A stretch of DNA of 64,000 bases. Origin: Agrobacterium tumefaciens (GTDB lineage Bacteria > Pseudomonadota > Alphaproteobacteria > Rhizobiales > Rhizobiaceae). The notes beneath the pieces were generated by a model, which was given only the letters and a program-made list of their open reading frames with translations, was not told where the DNA came from and made no database searches. The stretch covers positions 1,104,501 through 1,168,500 of the forward strand of contig NZ_CP039904.1 of NCBI RefSeq assembly GCF_005221385.1, in the 5' to 3' direction. Both the position numbers and the translations under genes were made by a program. Shown here piece after piece: positions 43,934-54,297 of this stretch. Within the stretch, counting starts at the first letter, position 1, and every line of letters begins with the position of its first letter.

Positions 43934-43962
43934 AAATAGATAAAAATAAGTTCTATCTATTT
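43934..43962. promoter_or_regulatory. BioR-like operator before bioB
   Basis: AAATAGATA (43934-43942) and TATCTATTT (43954-43962) are perfect inverted repeats 11 bases apart, just before the bioB ribosome site. The core TATCTAT matches the BioR (GntR-family) boxes known upstream of bio genes in Agrobacterium and Brucella. The bioR gene is not in the window. Confidence 0.75.
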
Positions 43963-43984
43963 ATTTCGAAGGAGAGGCTGTCAA

Positions 43985-45004
43985 ATGGATCAGATAATTG
44001 CGCAAACCGCTCGAAATCAGGCTGCACTTCCCGTGATCGAGGCAAGTTCAGCACTCGAAGAAGCGAAAATTATCTATAATTTACCGTTTAACGATCTGCT
44101 TTTTCAAGCCCAACAGGTGCATCGCCGCCATTTCGATGCCAATGCCATCCAGATGAGCAGGTTGTTGTCCATCAAGACGGGTGGATGCCCTGAGGATTGC
44201 AGCTATTGCAGCCAGTCGGCCCGCAACCCGACGGGTCTGAAGGCCTCCAAGCTCATGGAAGTGGAGCGGGTGCTGGCGGAGGCGCGCAAGGCGAAGGAAG
44301 GTGGGGCGACGCGTTATTGCATGGGCGCGGCCTGGCGCAACCCCAAGGAGCGCGACATGGAGGCCGTGGTGGCCATGGTTGAGGGCGTCAAGGCGCTGGG
44401 TATGGAGACCTGCATGACACTCGGCATGCTGACGCCGGAGCAATCCGAACGGCTGGCCGATGCCGGGCTCGATTATTACAATCACAATGTCGATACGTCC
44501 GAGCGCTTTTATTCGCAGATCATCACCACCCGCACTTTCGAGGATCGGCTGGAAACGCTCGCCAATGTCCGCGATGCGGGTATCAAGGTCTGTGCCGGTG
44601 GTATTCTCGGCATGGGGGAAACGGTCGAGGATCGTATTTCGATGCTGGTGACCCTTGCCGGCCTGCCGGTGCCGCCGGAGAGCGTGCCGATCAACATGCT
44701 CATCCCGATCCCCGGCTCGAAGCTCGCCAATGCCGATCCTGTCGATCCGATCGATTTCGTCCGCACCATTGCGCTGGCGCGAATCCTGATGCCGCGTTCG
44801 CATGTGCGGCTTTCGGCCGGGCGCACCGAGATGAGCGACGAAACCCAGGCACTCTGTTTTCTGGCCGGGGCCAATTCCATTTTCGTCGGTGAAACGTTGC
44901 TGACGGCCGATAATCCGGGTGAGGATCATGATACGGCACTGTTCCGGCGTCTGGGTCTGAAGCCGATGGAGTTGCAGCCTGCGCAGTCAGGAGAGGGCCG
45001 GTGA
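43985..45004 (+). CDS. bioB: Biotin synthase
   Basis: 339 residues, start supported by GAAGGAGAGG. The radical-SAM cluster is in [11 protein letters not shown] (CxxxCxxC). Arginine and cysteine ligands of the second cluster are in the barrel strands (for example [24 protein letters not shown] and HVRLSAGR). Inserts sulfur into dethiobiotin, the last step of biotin synthesis. First gene of bioBFDAZ; the stop overlaps the bioF GTG by four bases. Controlled by BioR-like boxes. Confidence 0.97.
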   Translation: MDQIIAQTARNQAALPVIEASSALEEAKIIYNLPFNDLLFQAQQVHRRHFDANAIQMSRLLSIKTGGCPEDCSYCSQSARNPTGLKASKLMEVERVLAEARKAKEGGATRYCMGAAWRNPKERDMEAVVAMVEGVKALGMETCMTLGMLTPEQSERLADAGLDYYNHNVDTSERFYSQIITTRTFEDRLETLANVRDAGIKVCAGGILGMGETVEDRISMLVTLAGLPVPPESVPINMLIPIPGSKLANADPVDPIDFVRTIALARILMPRSHVRLSAGRTEMSDETQALCFLAGANSIFVGETLLTADNPGEDHDTALFRRLGLKPMELQPAQSGEGR

Positions 45005-46146
45005 ACACATCGGCGCTCTCCGCTTACGAGGTGAAACTTGCCGGCCTGCACCGCAAATCGCGGCTACGGGCGCTCGTTCCCCAACAGGGGATCGATTTTA
45101 CCTCCAACGACTATCTCGGACTTGCCGATGCGCCCCGGCTGAAGGCAGCGATTACCGAAGCAATCGAGAGGGGTGTACCGGTCGGCGCGGGCGGCTCACG
45201 GTTGCTGCGCGGCAACCACTCGGAACATGAGGCGTTGGAGGTGGAGGCGGCAGCGTTTTTCGGGGCGGAAAAAACGATCTATTTCGCCAGCGGTTTCGCC
45301 GCCAACGTTGCGCTTTTTTCCACCTTGCCATTACGGGACGATCTTGTGCTCTACGATGCGCTGATCCATGCCAGCGCGCATGATGGTATTGCGGCCGGCA
45401 AGGCACAGGCGCTCGCCGTGTCACATAACAAGGTCGAGGCGTTCGAACGGGAAATAAACCGCTGGCGACACGCTGGTGGTCGTGGACGGCCGTGGATCGC
45501 GGTTGAGAGCCTTTATTCCATGGATGGCGACCGGGCGCCGCTTGCGGCGCTTGCGGACCTTGCCGAACGGCATGGCGGTTTTCTTGTGGTCGATGAGGCG
45601 CATGCCACCGGCGTTTTCGGGCCTGGCGGCCGTGGTCTTGCCGCGGAGCTGGAAGGGCGGGGCAATGTGGTGGCGTTGCACACCTGCGGCAAGGCGCTGG
45701 GCCTTTCCGGCGCAGTCCTGAGCCTGCCGGCGGTTCTCGCCGAATACCTCATCAACCGCGCCCGGGGCTTCATTTATTCCACGGCACCTTCGCCGCTGAT
45801 GGCGGCGGCGGTACGGGAAGCCTTGCGGATCGTCGCTGATGAAGCCTGGCGGCGGTCGCGGCTGGCGGCGCTGGTAAATTTTGCCGGCGAAGAGCTACGC
45901 TCACGGCTCGGGGTCATGCCGAGCGGTTCGCAGATCATGCCGGTCATGATCGGCGACAATGCCCGTTCGCTCGGCATAGCTGCGCGCCTGCGCGAAGGTG
46001 GTTTTGACGTGCGGGCGATCCGTCCGCCGACGGTGCCGGAAGGAACGGCGCGCCTGCGTCTTTCCATCACGCTGAATGTGGATGAGAGCCAGATTGCCGA
46101 TATGGTCGGGCTGCTTGCCTTCGCATTGAAGGAGGAGCGGGCATGA
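45001..46146 (+). CDS. bioF: 8-amino-7-oxononanoate synthase
   Basis: 381 residues, GTG start in the GTGA overlap with bioB. PLP-dependent alpha-oxoamine synthase: [47 protein letters not shown] (Asp and His of the PLP site) and [13 protein letters not shown] with the Schiff-base Lys. Condenses pimeloyl-ACP with alanine. Coupled to bioD by a four-base overlap. Confidence 0.96.
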   Translation: MNTSALSAYEVKLAGLHRKSRLRALVPQQGIDFTSNDYLGLADAPRLKAAITEAIERGVPVGAGGSRLLRGNHSEHEALEVEAAAFFGAEKTIYFASGFAANVALFSTLPLRDDLVLYDALIHASAHDGIAAGKAQALAVSHNKVEAFEREINRWRHAGGRGRPWIAVESLYSMDGDRAPLAALADLAERHGGFLVVDEAHATGVFGPGGRGLAAELEGRGNVVALHTCGKALGLSGAVLSLPAVLAEYLINRARGFIYSTAPSPLMAAAVREALRIVADEAWRRSRLAALVNFAGEELRSRLGVMPSGSQIMPVMIGDNARSLGIAARLREGGFDVRAIRPPTVPEGTARLRLSITLNVDESQIADMVGLLAFALKEERA

Positions 46147-46781
46147 ACCTTCGTTTCGTCATTTCAGGCACCGATACCGGCATCGGCAAGACGGTTTTTG
46201 CCGCGGCGTTGACCCACGCCTTGCAGGCTTCCTATTGGAAGCCGGTCCAATCCGGGCTGGAGGAGGAGACCGACAGCGAGACGGTGGAACGGCTGGGTGG
46301 TGTGCCGCGCGCCCGTATCCTGCCGGAAGCCTATCGCCTCAAAATACCGGCCTCGCCGCATCTTTCAGCCCGTCTCGACAATGTGACGATCGATCCCACC
46401 CTCCTGCAACCGCCGGAAACGAAGGGGCCGCTGGTAATTGAAGGGGCGGGCGGGCTTCTGGTGCCGCTGACCGACAGATTTCTGTTCGCCGATATATTCG
46501 CCCACTGGCAAATCCCGCTGATCCTGTGCGCCAGAACTGCGCTTGGCACCATCAACCACACGCTGCTGTCGCTTGAAGCGCTGCGGTTACGGAGCATTCC
46601 GGTGCATGGTTTGGTTTTCATCGGTGACGAGAGTGCGGAAAATGAGCGCATCATCACCGATATCGGCGGGGTTCGCGCACTCGGCCGTCTGCCGCGTCTG
46701 CCTGAGATGACCGCCGGAGCGCTGCATCAGGCTTTCGCTCAACAATTCAATCCTGCCGATTTTCTGGAGGTTACGGCATGA
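46143..46781 (+). CDS. bioD: Dethiobiotin synthetase
   Basis: 212 residues. P-loop [17 protein letters not shown] at the N-terminus, YWKPVQSG (substrate Lys), and [12 protein letters not shown] for Mg and carbamate binding. ATP-dependent ring closure of diaminopelargonate with CO2. Overlaps bioF and bioA by four bases each. Confidence 0.95.
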   Translation: MNLRFVISGTDTGIGKTVFAAALTHALQASYWKPVQSGLEEETDSETVERLGGVPRARILPEAYRLKIPASPHLSARLDNVTIDPTLLQPPETKGPLVIEGAGGLLVPLTDRFLFADIFAHWQIPLILCARTALGTINHTLLSLEALRLRSIPVHGLVFIGDESAENERIITDIGGVRALGRLPRLPEMTAGALHQAFAQQFNPADFLEVTA

Positions 46782-48073
46782 GCCGTTCGCCCATCTGGCA
46801 TCCCTTCACCCAGCACGGGCTGGAGCCGCCGATGAAACGCATCGTGTCCACGCAAGGTGCCTATCTGGTCGATGAGGATGGCACTCGGCTGTTCGATGCG
46901 ATTTCATCCTGGTGGGTCATCACCCATGGTCACCGGCATCCGGCGATCATGGCCGCCATCCGCGCCGCGACGGAGGCCTTCGATCAGGTGATTTTTGCCG
47001 AATTTTCCCACGAGCCTGCCGAAGAGCTGGCAAAAGGGCTGGTCGACATTGCGCCCGCCGGGCTGGAACACGTGTTTTACTCCGATAGCGGCTCAACTGC
47101 GGTGGAAGTGGCGCTGAAAATGGCCCTCGGTTATTTCCATAACCGCGGAGAAAAGCGCGATCGCATCGTAGTGATGGAGCATGGCTATCATGGCGATACG
47201 ATCGGCACCATGTCCACCGGTGAACGTGGCGTGTTCAATGCCGCTTACCAGCCGCTGCTCTTCGGTGTCGATCGGCTGGCTTTTCCAGAAGCGGGCAGCG
47301 GGCAGGCCACCCTCGACATGTTTGAACATTTCTGCCGCTCAGGCCACGTCGCCGCCCTGTTGATCGAGCCGCTGGTGCTCGGCGCCGGCGGCATGAAGAT
47401 ATATAGCGCGGATGTTCTTGCCGGGCTGAAGCAGATCGCCGAACGTCATGGCTGCCTGTTCATTGCCGATGAGGTGATGACTGGCTGGGGCCGGACGGGA
47501 AGCCTTTTCGCATGTGAGCAGGCCGGAATTTCTCCGGATATCCTGTGCACGTCGAAGGGCCTTACCGGCGGCTCCCTGCCGTTGGCGGCCACGCTGTGCA
47601 GCGGCGCTCTCTTCGATGCGCATTTTTCGACCGACCGCCGTAAGACATTTTTCCATTCGAGTTCCTACACTGCCAATCCGATCGCATGCGCCGCCGCCGT
47701 CGCCAATCTTCAGGTCTGGCGGGATGAGCCGGTGGCGCAGCGTATCGGGCAACTGGAACAGATGCTGGGAGACCATCTGCGGCGCTTTGCGGATGACGGA
47801 CGTTTCACCAATGTCCGGCAGGCGGGAACCATAGCCGCGCTCGATCTCGTGGTGCCTTCCGGTGGTTATCTCGCCGAAGTCGGGCCGCGTATGCGGCGCC
47901 TGTTTCGGGAGCGGGGATTTGTCATCCGCCCGCTCGGCAACGTTATTTATCTGATGCCCCCCTATTGTGCGACACCAGACGATCTGGGCCATGCCTTCGA
48001 CGCCATCGATGAAGTGGCCTCGATCGTCACCGAAACCGCTCGCATAAAAACATCTGTGCCCGGGATCGTGTGA
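46778..48073 (+). CDS. bioA: Adenosylmethionine-8-amino-7-oxononanoate transaminase
   Basis: 431 residues. IWHPFTQH N-terminus is typical of BioA. Class III aminotransferase motifs: [46 protein letters not shown] (PLP Asp) and [15 protein letters not shown] with the catalytic Lys. Transfers an amino group from SAM to KAPA to give DAPA. Confidence 0.96.
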   Translation: MSRSPIWHPFTQHGLEPPMKRIVSTQGAYLVDEDGTRLFDAISSWWVITHGHRHPAIMAAIRAATEAFDQVIFAEFSHEPAEELAKGLVDIAPAGLEHVFYSDSGSTAVEVALKMALGYFHNRGEKRDRIVVMEHGYHGDTIGTMSTGERGVFNAAYQPLLFGVDRLAFPEAGSGQATLDMFEHFCRSGHVAALLIEPLVLGAGGMKIYSADVLAGLKQIAERHGCLFIADEVMTGWGRTGSLFACEQAGISPDILCTSKGLTGGSLPLAATLCSGALFDAHFSTDRRKTFFHSSSYTANPIACAAAVANLQVWRDEPVAQRIGQLEQMLGDHLRRFADDGRFTNVRQAGTIAALDLVVPSGGYLAEVGPRMRRLFRERGFVIRPLGNVIYLMPPYCATPDDLGHAFDAIDEVASIVTETARIKTSVPGIV

Positions 48074-48118
48074 CACCGGATATCCGCAGCCTCCTGAATA
48101 CTCTTGAAAGACCAGACA

Positions 48119-49105
48119 ATGCAGACACTTTCTTCGCGCATGGCCGGCTTTGGACATGCCGTTCCGGGGCGGTGCGTCGGCAATGACGAGATAGAGGTGC
48201 GCCTGGGGCTGGAGACCGGCTGGATCGAGCGGCGAACCGGCATTCTCAAGCGCTATTGGGCGGAAGAGGGCGATACCCTGAGCGGGCTTGCCACCGAAGC
48301 TGGCCGCATGGCGCTGGAAGATGCGGAAATCGCCCCTGACGATGTCGCGCTGACATTGCTGGCGACCTCCACACCGGACCATCTTCTGCCGCCTTCCGCT
48401 CCGCTGCTTGCCCATCGATTGGGCCTGACGCAATCGGGCGGCATCGATCTCGCCGGCGCCTGTTCCGGCTTTCTTTATGCGCTCACCCTTGCCGATGGAT
48501 TTGTCCGCACCCATGGTCGCGCCGTGCTTGTCGTCGCGGCCAATATTCTGAGCCGCCGCATCAATCTTCAGGAAAGGGCAAGCGCTGTCCTTTTTGCAGA
48601 CGCTGCCGGCGCAGTCGTGCTTAGACCGTGCCACGAGGCGCAACGTGGCCTTCTGTCGGCCGACCTGCGATCTGATGGCGGCGGTTACGATCTGATCCAG
48701 ATAGCCGCAGGCGGCAGCAGCCAGCCGTTCTCTGCGGATACGCCCACCGAGGATACGCTGATGACGATGCGCGACGGCCGCGAGGTTTTCTCCCGCGCCG
48801 TGGCGCTGATGACCCGAACCTCACAGCGTGTGCTGCAACAGGCGGAGCTGTCGGCCACGAATATCGACCGTTTCGTGCCCCATCAGGCCAATGCCCGCAT
48901 GTTCGATGCCGTCTGCGGCAATCTCGGCATCGACCGGCAGAAAACCGTCCGCACGGTGGAGAGCTTCGGCAATTCTTCCGCCGCGACCATTCCGCTGTCG
49001 CTCTCCGTCGCCAATGCGGAAAGGCGTATCGCAAAGGGCGAGACGTTATTGCTCACCGCCGCAGGAGCCGGTTTGACCGGGGGGGCAATTGTTTATCGGG
49101 ACTAG
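48119..49105 (+). CDS. bioZ: BioZ, KAS III-like enzyme of pimelate synthesis
   Basis: 328 residues from ATG 48119; TTG 48104 is a less likely start and the ribosome site is weak. A FabH-type fold with intact Cys-His-Asn triad: [31 protein letters not shown] and [16 protein letters not shown]. In alphaproteobacteria lacking BioC-BioH, BioZ is known to make the pimeloyl-ACP precursor by extending a glutaryl unit from lysine catabolism. Position as fifth gene of the bio operon fits BioZ rather than housekeeping FabH. Confidence 0.92.
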   Translation: MQTLSSRMAGFGHAVPGRCVGNDEIEVRLGLETGWIERRTGILKRYWAEEGDTLSGLATEAGRMALEDAEIAPDDVALTLLATSTPDHLLPPSAPLLAHRLGLTQSGGIDLAGACSGFLYALTLADGFVRTHGRAVLVVAANILSRRINLQERASAVLFADAAGAVVLRPCHEAQRGLLSADLRSDGGGYDLIQIAAGGSSQPFSADTPTEDTLMTMRDGREVFSRAVALMTRTSQRVLQQAELSATNIDRFVPHQANARMFDAVCGNLGIDRQKTVRTVESFGNSSAATIPLSLSVANAERRIAKGETLLLTAAGAGLTGGAIVYRD

Positions 49106-49167
49106 CCCGGTGGCAGTGCGCAGAACGAAAAGCCGGCGCGTATATATTTGATTTTATTTGAAGAAAT

Positions 49168-49241
49168 TGGCTGGGGAACCTGGATTCGAACCAAGATCGA
49201 CGGAGTCAGAGTCCGCTGTTCTACCATTGAACTATTCCCCA
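49168..49241 (-). tRNA. tRNA-Gln (anticodon CUG)
   Basis: Minus strand: acceptor TGGGGAA pairs with TTCCCCA, discriminator G, encoded CCA (49170-49168). D-arm AGTTCAATGGTAGAAC, anticodon stem GCGGA/TCCGT with loop CTCTGAC (anticodon CTG), and T-arm with GGTTCGAATCC. All arms fold normally. Confidence 0.95.
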
Positions 49242-49363
49242 AAAGCGTGAAGCGCGTGGCGCGTTCGCTTTGGTGGGTCGTCATATAGATGATTTATGCC
49301 GGGGCGCAAGTCGAAAAAATCGAAAAATGCGTTTTCACCCCTCTTTTGCGTTTTGTCCCGGGA

Positions 49364-49810
49364 TCAGAGCCTTGCGCGGGTGGAGCGCGGGGTGGAAAGC
49401 AGCAGGCTGGTCTCGCTGCCAGTGATGCCGGGCACCAGGCGGATGCGGCGCAGCACGGCGTCGAAATCGCTGAGTGTGGCGGCGTTGAGCTCTACGATCA
49501 GGTCCCAGCGGCCGTTGGTGGTGTGGATTTCGGATATTTCCGGGAAGCCGCCAAGGGTGCGGATGACGCGGTCCGTCACATGGCCTTCAATCTCGATCAT
49601 CATAATGCCGCGGATCGCCGCCTCCACCGCATCGGCCCGCAGAATGACGGTGTAGCCGATGATGGAGCCGTCATTTTCCATTCTTTCCATGCGGGAGCGA
49701 ACCGTCGCCCGCGAGGTTTCCGTCTCCACAGCCAGATCGGAAATGCTGCGTCTGCCGTTGTGACGCAAAAGGGTGACGAGCCGTTCGTCGAGATTATCCA
49801 TGATTGCCAT
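49364..49810 (-). CDS. Lrp/AsnC-family regulator
   Basis: 148 residues (ATG 49801 is an alternative start). N-terminal HTH (RRSISDLAVETETSRATVRS, then GSIIGYTVIL), C-terminal RAM effector domain (ISEIHTTNGRWDLIVELNA). It is divergent from arginase and ornithine cyclodeaminase, so it probably activates arginine catabolism in response to an amino acid, as Lrp-type regulators of arginase genes do in Agrobacterium and Brucella. Confidence 0.92.
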   Translation of the reverse strand: MAIMDNLDERLVTLLRHNGRRSISDLAVETETSRATVRSRMERMENDGSIIGYTVILRADAVEAAIRGIMMIEIEGHVTDRVIRTLGGFPEISEIHTTNGRWDLIVELNAATLSDFDAVLRRIRLVPGITGSETSLLLSTPRSTRARL

Positions 49811-49931
49811 TTTGATAAAGTGATTTTGCCAGATTGATAATTCATTTCGACAATCTTGCCAATATTTGATGTTCAGTCCGCCATGTCTCTATGGTTTAGT
49901 GATGTTGTTGGTTGGGAAAGCGAGGACGGGA

Positions 49932-50852
49932 ATGGATATCAGGCTTATTGGTGCACCTCTGCAAATCGGAGCGGGGCAATTGGGATGCGAAATGGGACCG
50001 AGCGCCTATCGCATCGCCGGTCTCGTGCGCGCGCTGGAGGATCTGGGGCACCGGGTGGTCGATACCGGCAATGTGGCGCCGGCGCCGCTTAAGGAATTTC
50101 GTCACCCCAATCCGGCCGTGCATCATCTGGAGGAAACCGTGGCCTGGACAGAGGCGCTGACGGAGGCGGCCTATCGCGAAAGTGCGGATGCCGTACCGAT
50201 CTTTCTTGGCGGCGACCATGCGATTTCGGCAGGAACGGTGGCTGGCATGGCGCGGCGGGTGGCCGAGACGGGCCGGCCGTTTTTCGTGCTCTGGCTCGAT
50301 GCCCATACCGATTATCACACGCTGGAGACGACACGCAGCGGTAATCTGCATGGCACACCCGTTGCCTATTTCAGCGGTCGTGAGGGGTTTGCCGGTTATT
50401 TTCCGCCGCTGTCCCACGCCGTGCCGGAAGAAAATATCGGCATGATCGGTATCCGAAGCGTCGATCCCGCTGAAAGGGCGGCGCTGGAAAAGAGCGGCAT
50501 CACCGTTCATGACATGCGCTCGATAGACGAGCACGGCGTTGCGGTTCTGCTGCGCGAATTTCTCGCCCGCGTTCAGGCGGCAAACGGCCTGCTGCATGTC
50601 AGTCTTGATGTCGATTTTCTCGAGCCATCCATTGCGCCTGCCGTCGGCACTACCGTTCCGGGCGGCGCGACGTTCCGTGAAGCGCATCTGGTGATGGAAA
50701 TGCTGCATGATAGCGGGCTGGTCTGCAGTCTCGATCTGGTGGAACTCAACCCGTTTCTCGATGAGCGCGGCAGGACGGCGACGCTGATGGTCGATCTCGC
50801 CGCAAGCCTGTTGGGCAAGCGGGTCATGGACCGCCCGACACGCGCTGGCTGA
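49932..50852 (+). CDS. rocF: Arginase
   Basis: 306 residues from ATG 49932 (GACGGGA upstream), where the family start MDIRLIGAPLQIGAG begins. Binuclear Mn ligands: GGDHAISAG, LWLDAHTDYHT and VSLDVDFLEPS. The last motif differs from the usual DxDxxDP by having LEP; the two metal Asp residues remain. Converts arginine to ornithine and urea. Followed 13 bp later by ornithine cyclodeaminase, so the pair turns arginine into proline. Confidence 0.94.
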   Translation: MDIRLIGAPLQIGAGQLGCEMGPSAYRIAGLVRALEDLGHRVVDTGNVAPAPLKEFRHPNPAVHHLEETVAWTEALTEAAYRESADAVPIFLGGDHAISAGTVAGMARRVAETGRPFFVLWLDAHTDYHTLETTRSGNLHGTPVAYFSGREGFAGYFPPLSHAVPEENIGMIGIRSVDPAERAALEKSGITVHDMRSIDEHGVAVLLREFLARVQAANGLLHVSLDVDFLEPSIAPAVGTTVPGGATFREAHLVMEMLHDSGLVCSLDLVELNPFLDERGRTATLMVDLAASLLGKRVMDRPTRAG

Positions 50853-50865
50853 AAGGGGTGATGCG

Positions 50866-51921
50866 ATGACCGTGATACCGAATCTCAATATCGTTCCCTT
50901 CGTCAGCGTCGACCATATGATGAAGCTCGTGCTGCGGGTGGGAATCGACACCTTCCTGCGTGAGCTTGCCGATGTGGTGGAGGAGGATTTCCGCCGCTGG
51001 AAGAGCTTCGACAAGACGCCGCGTATCGCCTCACATTCGAAGGAGGGCGTTATCGAGCTGATGCCGACCAGCGACGGCACGCTGTACGGCTTCAAATATG
51101 TCAACGGCCATCCGAAGAACATGAAGGAAGGCCGTCAGACGGTAACGGCCTTCGGCGTGCTTTCCGATGTCGGCAATGGTTATCCGTTGCTTCTGACTGA
51201 AATGACGATCCTGACGGCGCTGCGCACTGCCGCCACCTCGGCCGTTGCCGCGAAATACCTTGCCCGCCCCAATTCCCGTTCCATGGCCATCATCGGTAAC
51301 GGTGCTCAGAGCGAATTTCAGGCGCGGGCTTTCAAGGCTATTCTCGGCATTGATACGCTGCGGCTTTTTGATATCGACCGGTCCGCCAGCGAAAAATGCG
51401 CCCGCAATCTTGGCGGACAGGGATTCGCCATCGAAATCTGCGATAGCGCTGAGGAGGCGGTGGAAGGGGCAGATATCATCACGACAGTCACCGCTGACAA
51501 GCAATATGCGACGATCCTGACCGACAACATGGTCGGCCCCGGCATTCACATCAACGCTGTCGGCGGCGATTGCCCGGGCAAGACGGAACTGCACCGGGAT
51601 ATTCTGCTTCGCTCCGATATTTTCGTCGAATATCCGCCGCAGACACGCATTGAAGGTGAAATCCAGCAATTGCCGGAGGATTATCCCGTGACCGAGTTAT
51701 GGCAGGTCATTGCCGGCGAAAAACAGGGCCGGGCGGGCAATAGGCAGATCACCCTGTTCGACAGCGTCGGCTTTGCGACTGAGGATTTCTCCGCGCTGCG
51801 TTACGTGCGCTCAAAACTGCCGGGCACAGGTCTTTATGCGGAGCTGGATCTCCTGGCTGATCCGGATGAGCCGCGCGATCTGTTCGGCATGTTGCTGCGT
51901 TGTGAGGCGGCTCTCGCCTGA
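50866..51921 (+). CDS. ocd: Ornithine cyclodeaminase
   Basis: 351 residues. Mu-crystallin/OCD family: TPRIASHSKEGVIELMPTSD, YVNGHPKNMKEGRQTVTAFG, LTALRTAATSAVAAKYLARP (phosphate and substrate binding), Rossmann motif IIGNGAQSEF, and INAVGGDCPGKTEL with the catalytic Asp. Deaminates ornithine to proline with NAD recycling in the active site. Operon with arginase under the divergent Lrp regulator. Confidence 0.95.
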   Translation: MTVIPNLNIVPFVSVDHMMKLVLRVGIDTFLRELADVVEEDFRRWKSFDKTPRIASHSKEGVIELMPTSDGTLYGFKYVNGHPKNMKEGRQTVTAFGVLSDVGNGYPLLLTEMTILTALRTAATSAVAAKYLARPNSRSMAIIGNGAQSEFQARAFKAILGIDTLRLFDIDRSASEKCARNLGGQGFAIEICDSAEEAVEGADIITTVTADKQYATILTDNMVGPGIHINAVGGDCPGKTELHRDILLRSDIFVEYPPQTRIEGEIQQLPEDYPVTELWQVIAGEKQGRAGNRQITLFDSVGFATEDFSALRYVRSKLPGTGLYAELDLLADPDEPRDLFGMLLRCEAALA

Positions 51922-51936
51922 AGAGGGCGCAGGCTC

Positions 51937-52890
51937 TCAGCCGGCTCCCCCGCTTCTCTTCCGGCCGACCACATGTTCCCGCCAGATTGTGAAGAGGCCG
52001 GCGGCAATGACGATTGCTGCGCCCAGTACCATATTTGATGTCACGATCTCACCATAGATGGTGACACCAATGATAGAGACGAGCACGAGCTGGTAATAGG
52101 AGAAAGGCTGCACGGAAGCTGCATCCGCCAGTTCGAACGCTTTTATCAGGCAATAATGACCGCTCATGCCGGTAATGCAGAGCGCCAGCATCCATCCCCA
52201 GTCATAGGGTTCGAGGCTGACCCAATAAAACGGACCTACCAGCGTCAGTGCCGCTGCACCGGCAACGCCGGTATAAAAAAAGCTCGTCATCGCGGTATCG
52301 CTCCTGCTGCCGAGGCGGGTGAGCACGCCGTAAAGCGCCAGCATGAAGGCGGCGATGAAAGTGATGATCAGGCTGTTGTCGAAACCTTCGCCATCGGGTT
52401 TCAGGATGACGAGAACACCGATGAAGCCGACAAAAATGGCGCACCAGCGCCGCCAGCCGACCTTTTCCCCAAGCAAGGGTACGGAAAGCGCGGCGACGAT
52501 GAGCGGCGCCGAAGCGATGATGGAGTGGCTGTGCGCCAGCCCGACAATGGCAAAGGAGAAGATCGAAAAAACGATCTGTACCGCCAGCAGAACACCGCGA
52601 CCGATCTGCAGCCAGGGACGGTTGGCCATGACGGCACCCCGGATGCCGCCCGATGACCTTGCGGCCATCAACAGAACGAAGACGGCAAAGGCCCAGTATC
52701 GCAGCATGGCGATGAAGACGGGCGGATAGGCGCTGCCCAGATGTTTCGAGATGCCATCCTGCGCCGCAAAGATCGTGAAGGCGACAAGCGCATAAAGAAA
52801 ACCGGTCTTGGGTGATGGCATGAAAAAATCGCTGTCCGGCTGCTTGCCAGCAAAAGAGGATTCGGCGTGAATGAGATGGGTAGCAGCCAT
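51937..52890 (-). CDS. EamA-family (DMT) transporter
   Basis: 317 residues, about ten helices in two EamA repeats. It starts at ATG 52890; ATG 52821 would remove a soluble 23-residue leader. Motifs: LYALVAFTIFAAQDGISKHL, SAPLIVAALSVPLLGEKVGW and CITGMSGHYCLIKAFELADA. These proteins move metabolites or amino acids across the inner membrane. Convergent with ocd; the 15-bp gap shows no terminator. Confidence 0.88.
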   Translation of the reverse strand: MAATHLIHAESSFAGKQPDSDFFMPSPKTGFLYALVAFTIFAAQDGISKHLGSAYPPVFIAMLRYWAFAVFVLLMAARSSGGIRGAVMANRPWLQIGRGVLLAVQIVFSIFSFAIVGLAHSHSIIASAPLIVAALSVPLLGEKVGWRRWCAIFVGFIGVLVILKPDGEGFDNSLIITFIAAFMLALYGVLTRLGSRSDTAMTSFFYTGVAGAAALTLVGPFYWVSLEPYDWGWMLALCITGMSGHYCLIKAFELADAASVQPFSYYQLVLVSIIGVTIYGEIVTSNMVLGAAIVIAAGLFTIWREHVVGRKRSGGAG

Positions 52891-53012
52891 ATGTTACGGC
52901 CGCACCTTGTCAGACAACCTTATTTTCCGAATAGCAGCTATGCAAGTCCAGCGACTGCCTTTTTGATAGGCAACCAGCGTTCGGACGGGTGCGGAATAAT
53001 CGGCTTTTCTCA

Positions 53013-53058
53013 AAAAAACAGCCGGAACACTCACCCCCGGGTCAAACCCGAGGGTGAA
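53013..53058 (-). terminator. Probable terminator after iolG
   Basis: Minus strand: TCACCC-TCGGGT-TTG-ACCCGG-GGGTGA stem with one mismatch (53058-53032), then a T7 run at 53019-53013. The 12-base gap between stem and T-run makes it imperfect. Confidence 0.45.
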
Positions 53059-53071
53059 GATGAGATCGGCT

Positions 53072-54064
53072 TCAGCCGATTGTCACGGCCGTCTTGGAGG
53101 TCGCGGATTTCAGCGCGGCGTCGGCCAGCTTCAGCGCAATCAGCCCGTCCTTGATGGAAGGCGAGGGTGCGACATTGTTTTCGATGCTGTCGATGAAAGC
53201 GGTGATTTCCGCCGCATAGGCCGCCGTGTAACGCGTCATGAAGAAATCATGCAGCGGCGGGCGGGTATAACCGTCGGCATTGGCGATCTCGATGGAGACC
53301 GGACGCTGGTTTTCGGCCGCTGCCGAACCAAGAGAACCATGCACTTCAATACGCTGGTCGTAACCATAGGTCGCGCGGCGCGAATTCGAAATCACCGCCT
53401 GCCTGCCACTTTTCGTCGTCAGAATGATGCTGGCGCTGTCGAAATCACCGAGCGCGCCGATCTCCGGATTGACGAGAACCGAACCGGTGGCGGACACGCT
53501 GTCCACTTCTTCGCCCAGCAGGAAGCGGGCCATGTCGAAATCATGAATGGTCATGTCGCGGAAGATGCCGCCGGATACCTTGATATATTCTGCCGGTGGC
53601 GGGCCGGGATCGCGGCTGGTGATGGTGACCATTTCCACCTTGCCGATGCGGCCATCCTCGATTGCCTTATGTACGGCCTGAAAATGCGGGTCGAAACGGC
53701 GGTTGAAACCGAGCATCACCTTTGCACCGGTTTCTTCCACCACCTTGGCACAGGCTTCCGCGCGGGCAACATCGAGATCAACGGGCTTTTCGCAGAAGAT
53801 GGCCTTGCCGGCGCGGGCGAAACGCTCAATCAGATCGGCATGGGTGTTGGTTGGTGTGCAGATGATGACGGCGTCGATCGTCTTGTCGGCCAGAACCTCG
53901 TCGATCGTGCTGACCTTGCACTGCGCTTCGCGGGCAATTGCCTCCGCAGCGCCGGCCATGGCGTCCACAACAGCCACCAGCTTCGCACGGCTGTCGGTGG
54001 TGATCGCCTTGGCGTGGACCTTGCCGATCCGTCCAGCGCCGAGCAGTGCCAATTTCGTAACCAT
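53072..54064 (-). CDS. iolG: Inositol 2-dehydrogenase (Gfo/Idh/MocA family)
   Basis: 330 residues. N-terminal Rossmann LALLGAGRIGKVHAKAI, the EKP motif in IFCEKPVDLD, and a C-terminal domain with GGIFRDMTIHDFDMARFLLG containing the catalytic Asp and His. Oxidises myo-inositol to scyllo-inosose with NAD+. The assignment to IolG rather than another Idh member is supported by the IolR-type site GGAA-N6-TTCC in its promoter. It stands alone here; the other iol genes are elsewhere. Confidence 0.88.
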   Translation of the reverse strand: MVTKLALLGAGRIGKVHAKAITTDSRAKLVAVVDAMAGAAEAIAREAQCKVSTIDEVLADKTIDAVIICTPTNTHADLIERFARAGKAIFCEKPVDLDVARAEACAKVVEETGAKVMLGFNRRFDPHFQAVHKAIEDGRIGKVEMVTITSRDPGPPPAEYIKVSGGIFRDMTIHDFDMARFLLGEEVDSVSATGSVLVNPEIGALGDFDSASIILTTKSGRQAVISNSRRATYGYDQRIEVHGSLGSAAAENQRPVSIEIANADGYTRPPLHDFFMTRYTAAYAAEITAFIDSIENNVAPSPSIKDGLIALKLADAALKSATSKTAVTIG

Positions 54065-54138
54065 CTTTCCTCCGGTTCCTCACACTCGTACCTCACTCCC
54101 GGAGGGACAGAATATGAATACAAACAATGTTTCGATAT

Positions 54139-54152
54139 GGAATATATGTTCC
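54139..54152. promoter_or_regulatory. IolR operator (GGAA-N6-TTCC)
   Basis: GGAA-TATATG-TTCC, extended to TGGAA/TTCCA, 75 bp before the iolG start. It equals the consensus bound by IolR (RpiR family) in Sinorhizobium meliloti. Confidence 0.75.
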
Positions 54153-54297
54153 ATTTTGCTAGATCGACATCGGGGGCGTGTCAAGCGATTTGACAGCGGC
54201 AGGCAAGGCCGAAATCATTCGTCCTTGGAGGTCACGCGATGTGGTTGCTGATCATGACAAATGGCGCGCTGAGCCAAGGCCCAAACGCCGCCGGGCG

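Noticed and set aside
49106..49167. AT-rich stretch between bioZ and the tRNA considered as an integration (att) site.
   Set aside because: No repeat of the tRNA 3' end and no integrase gene nearby.
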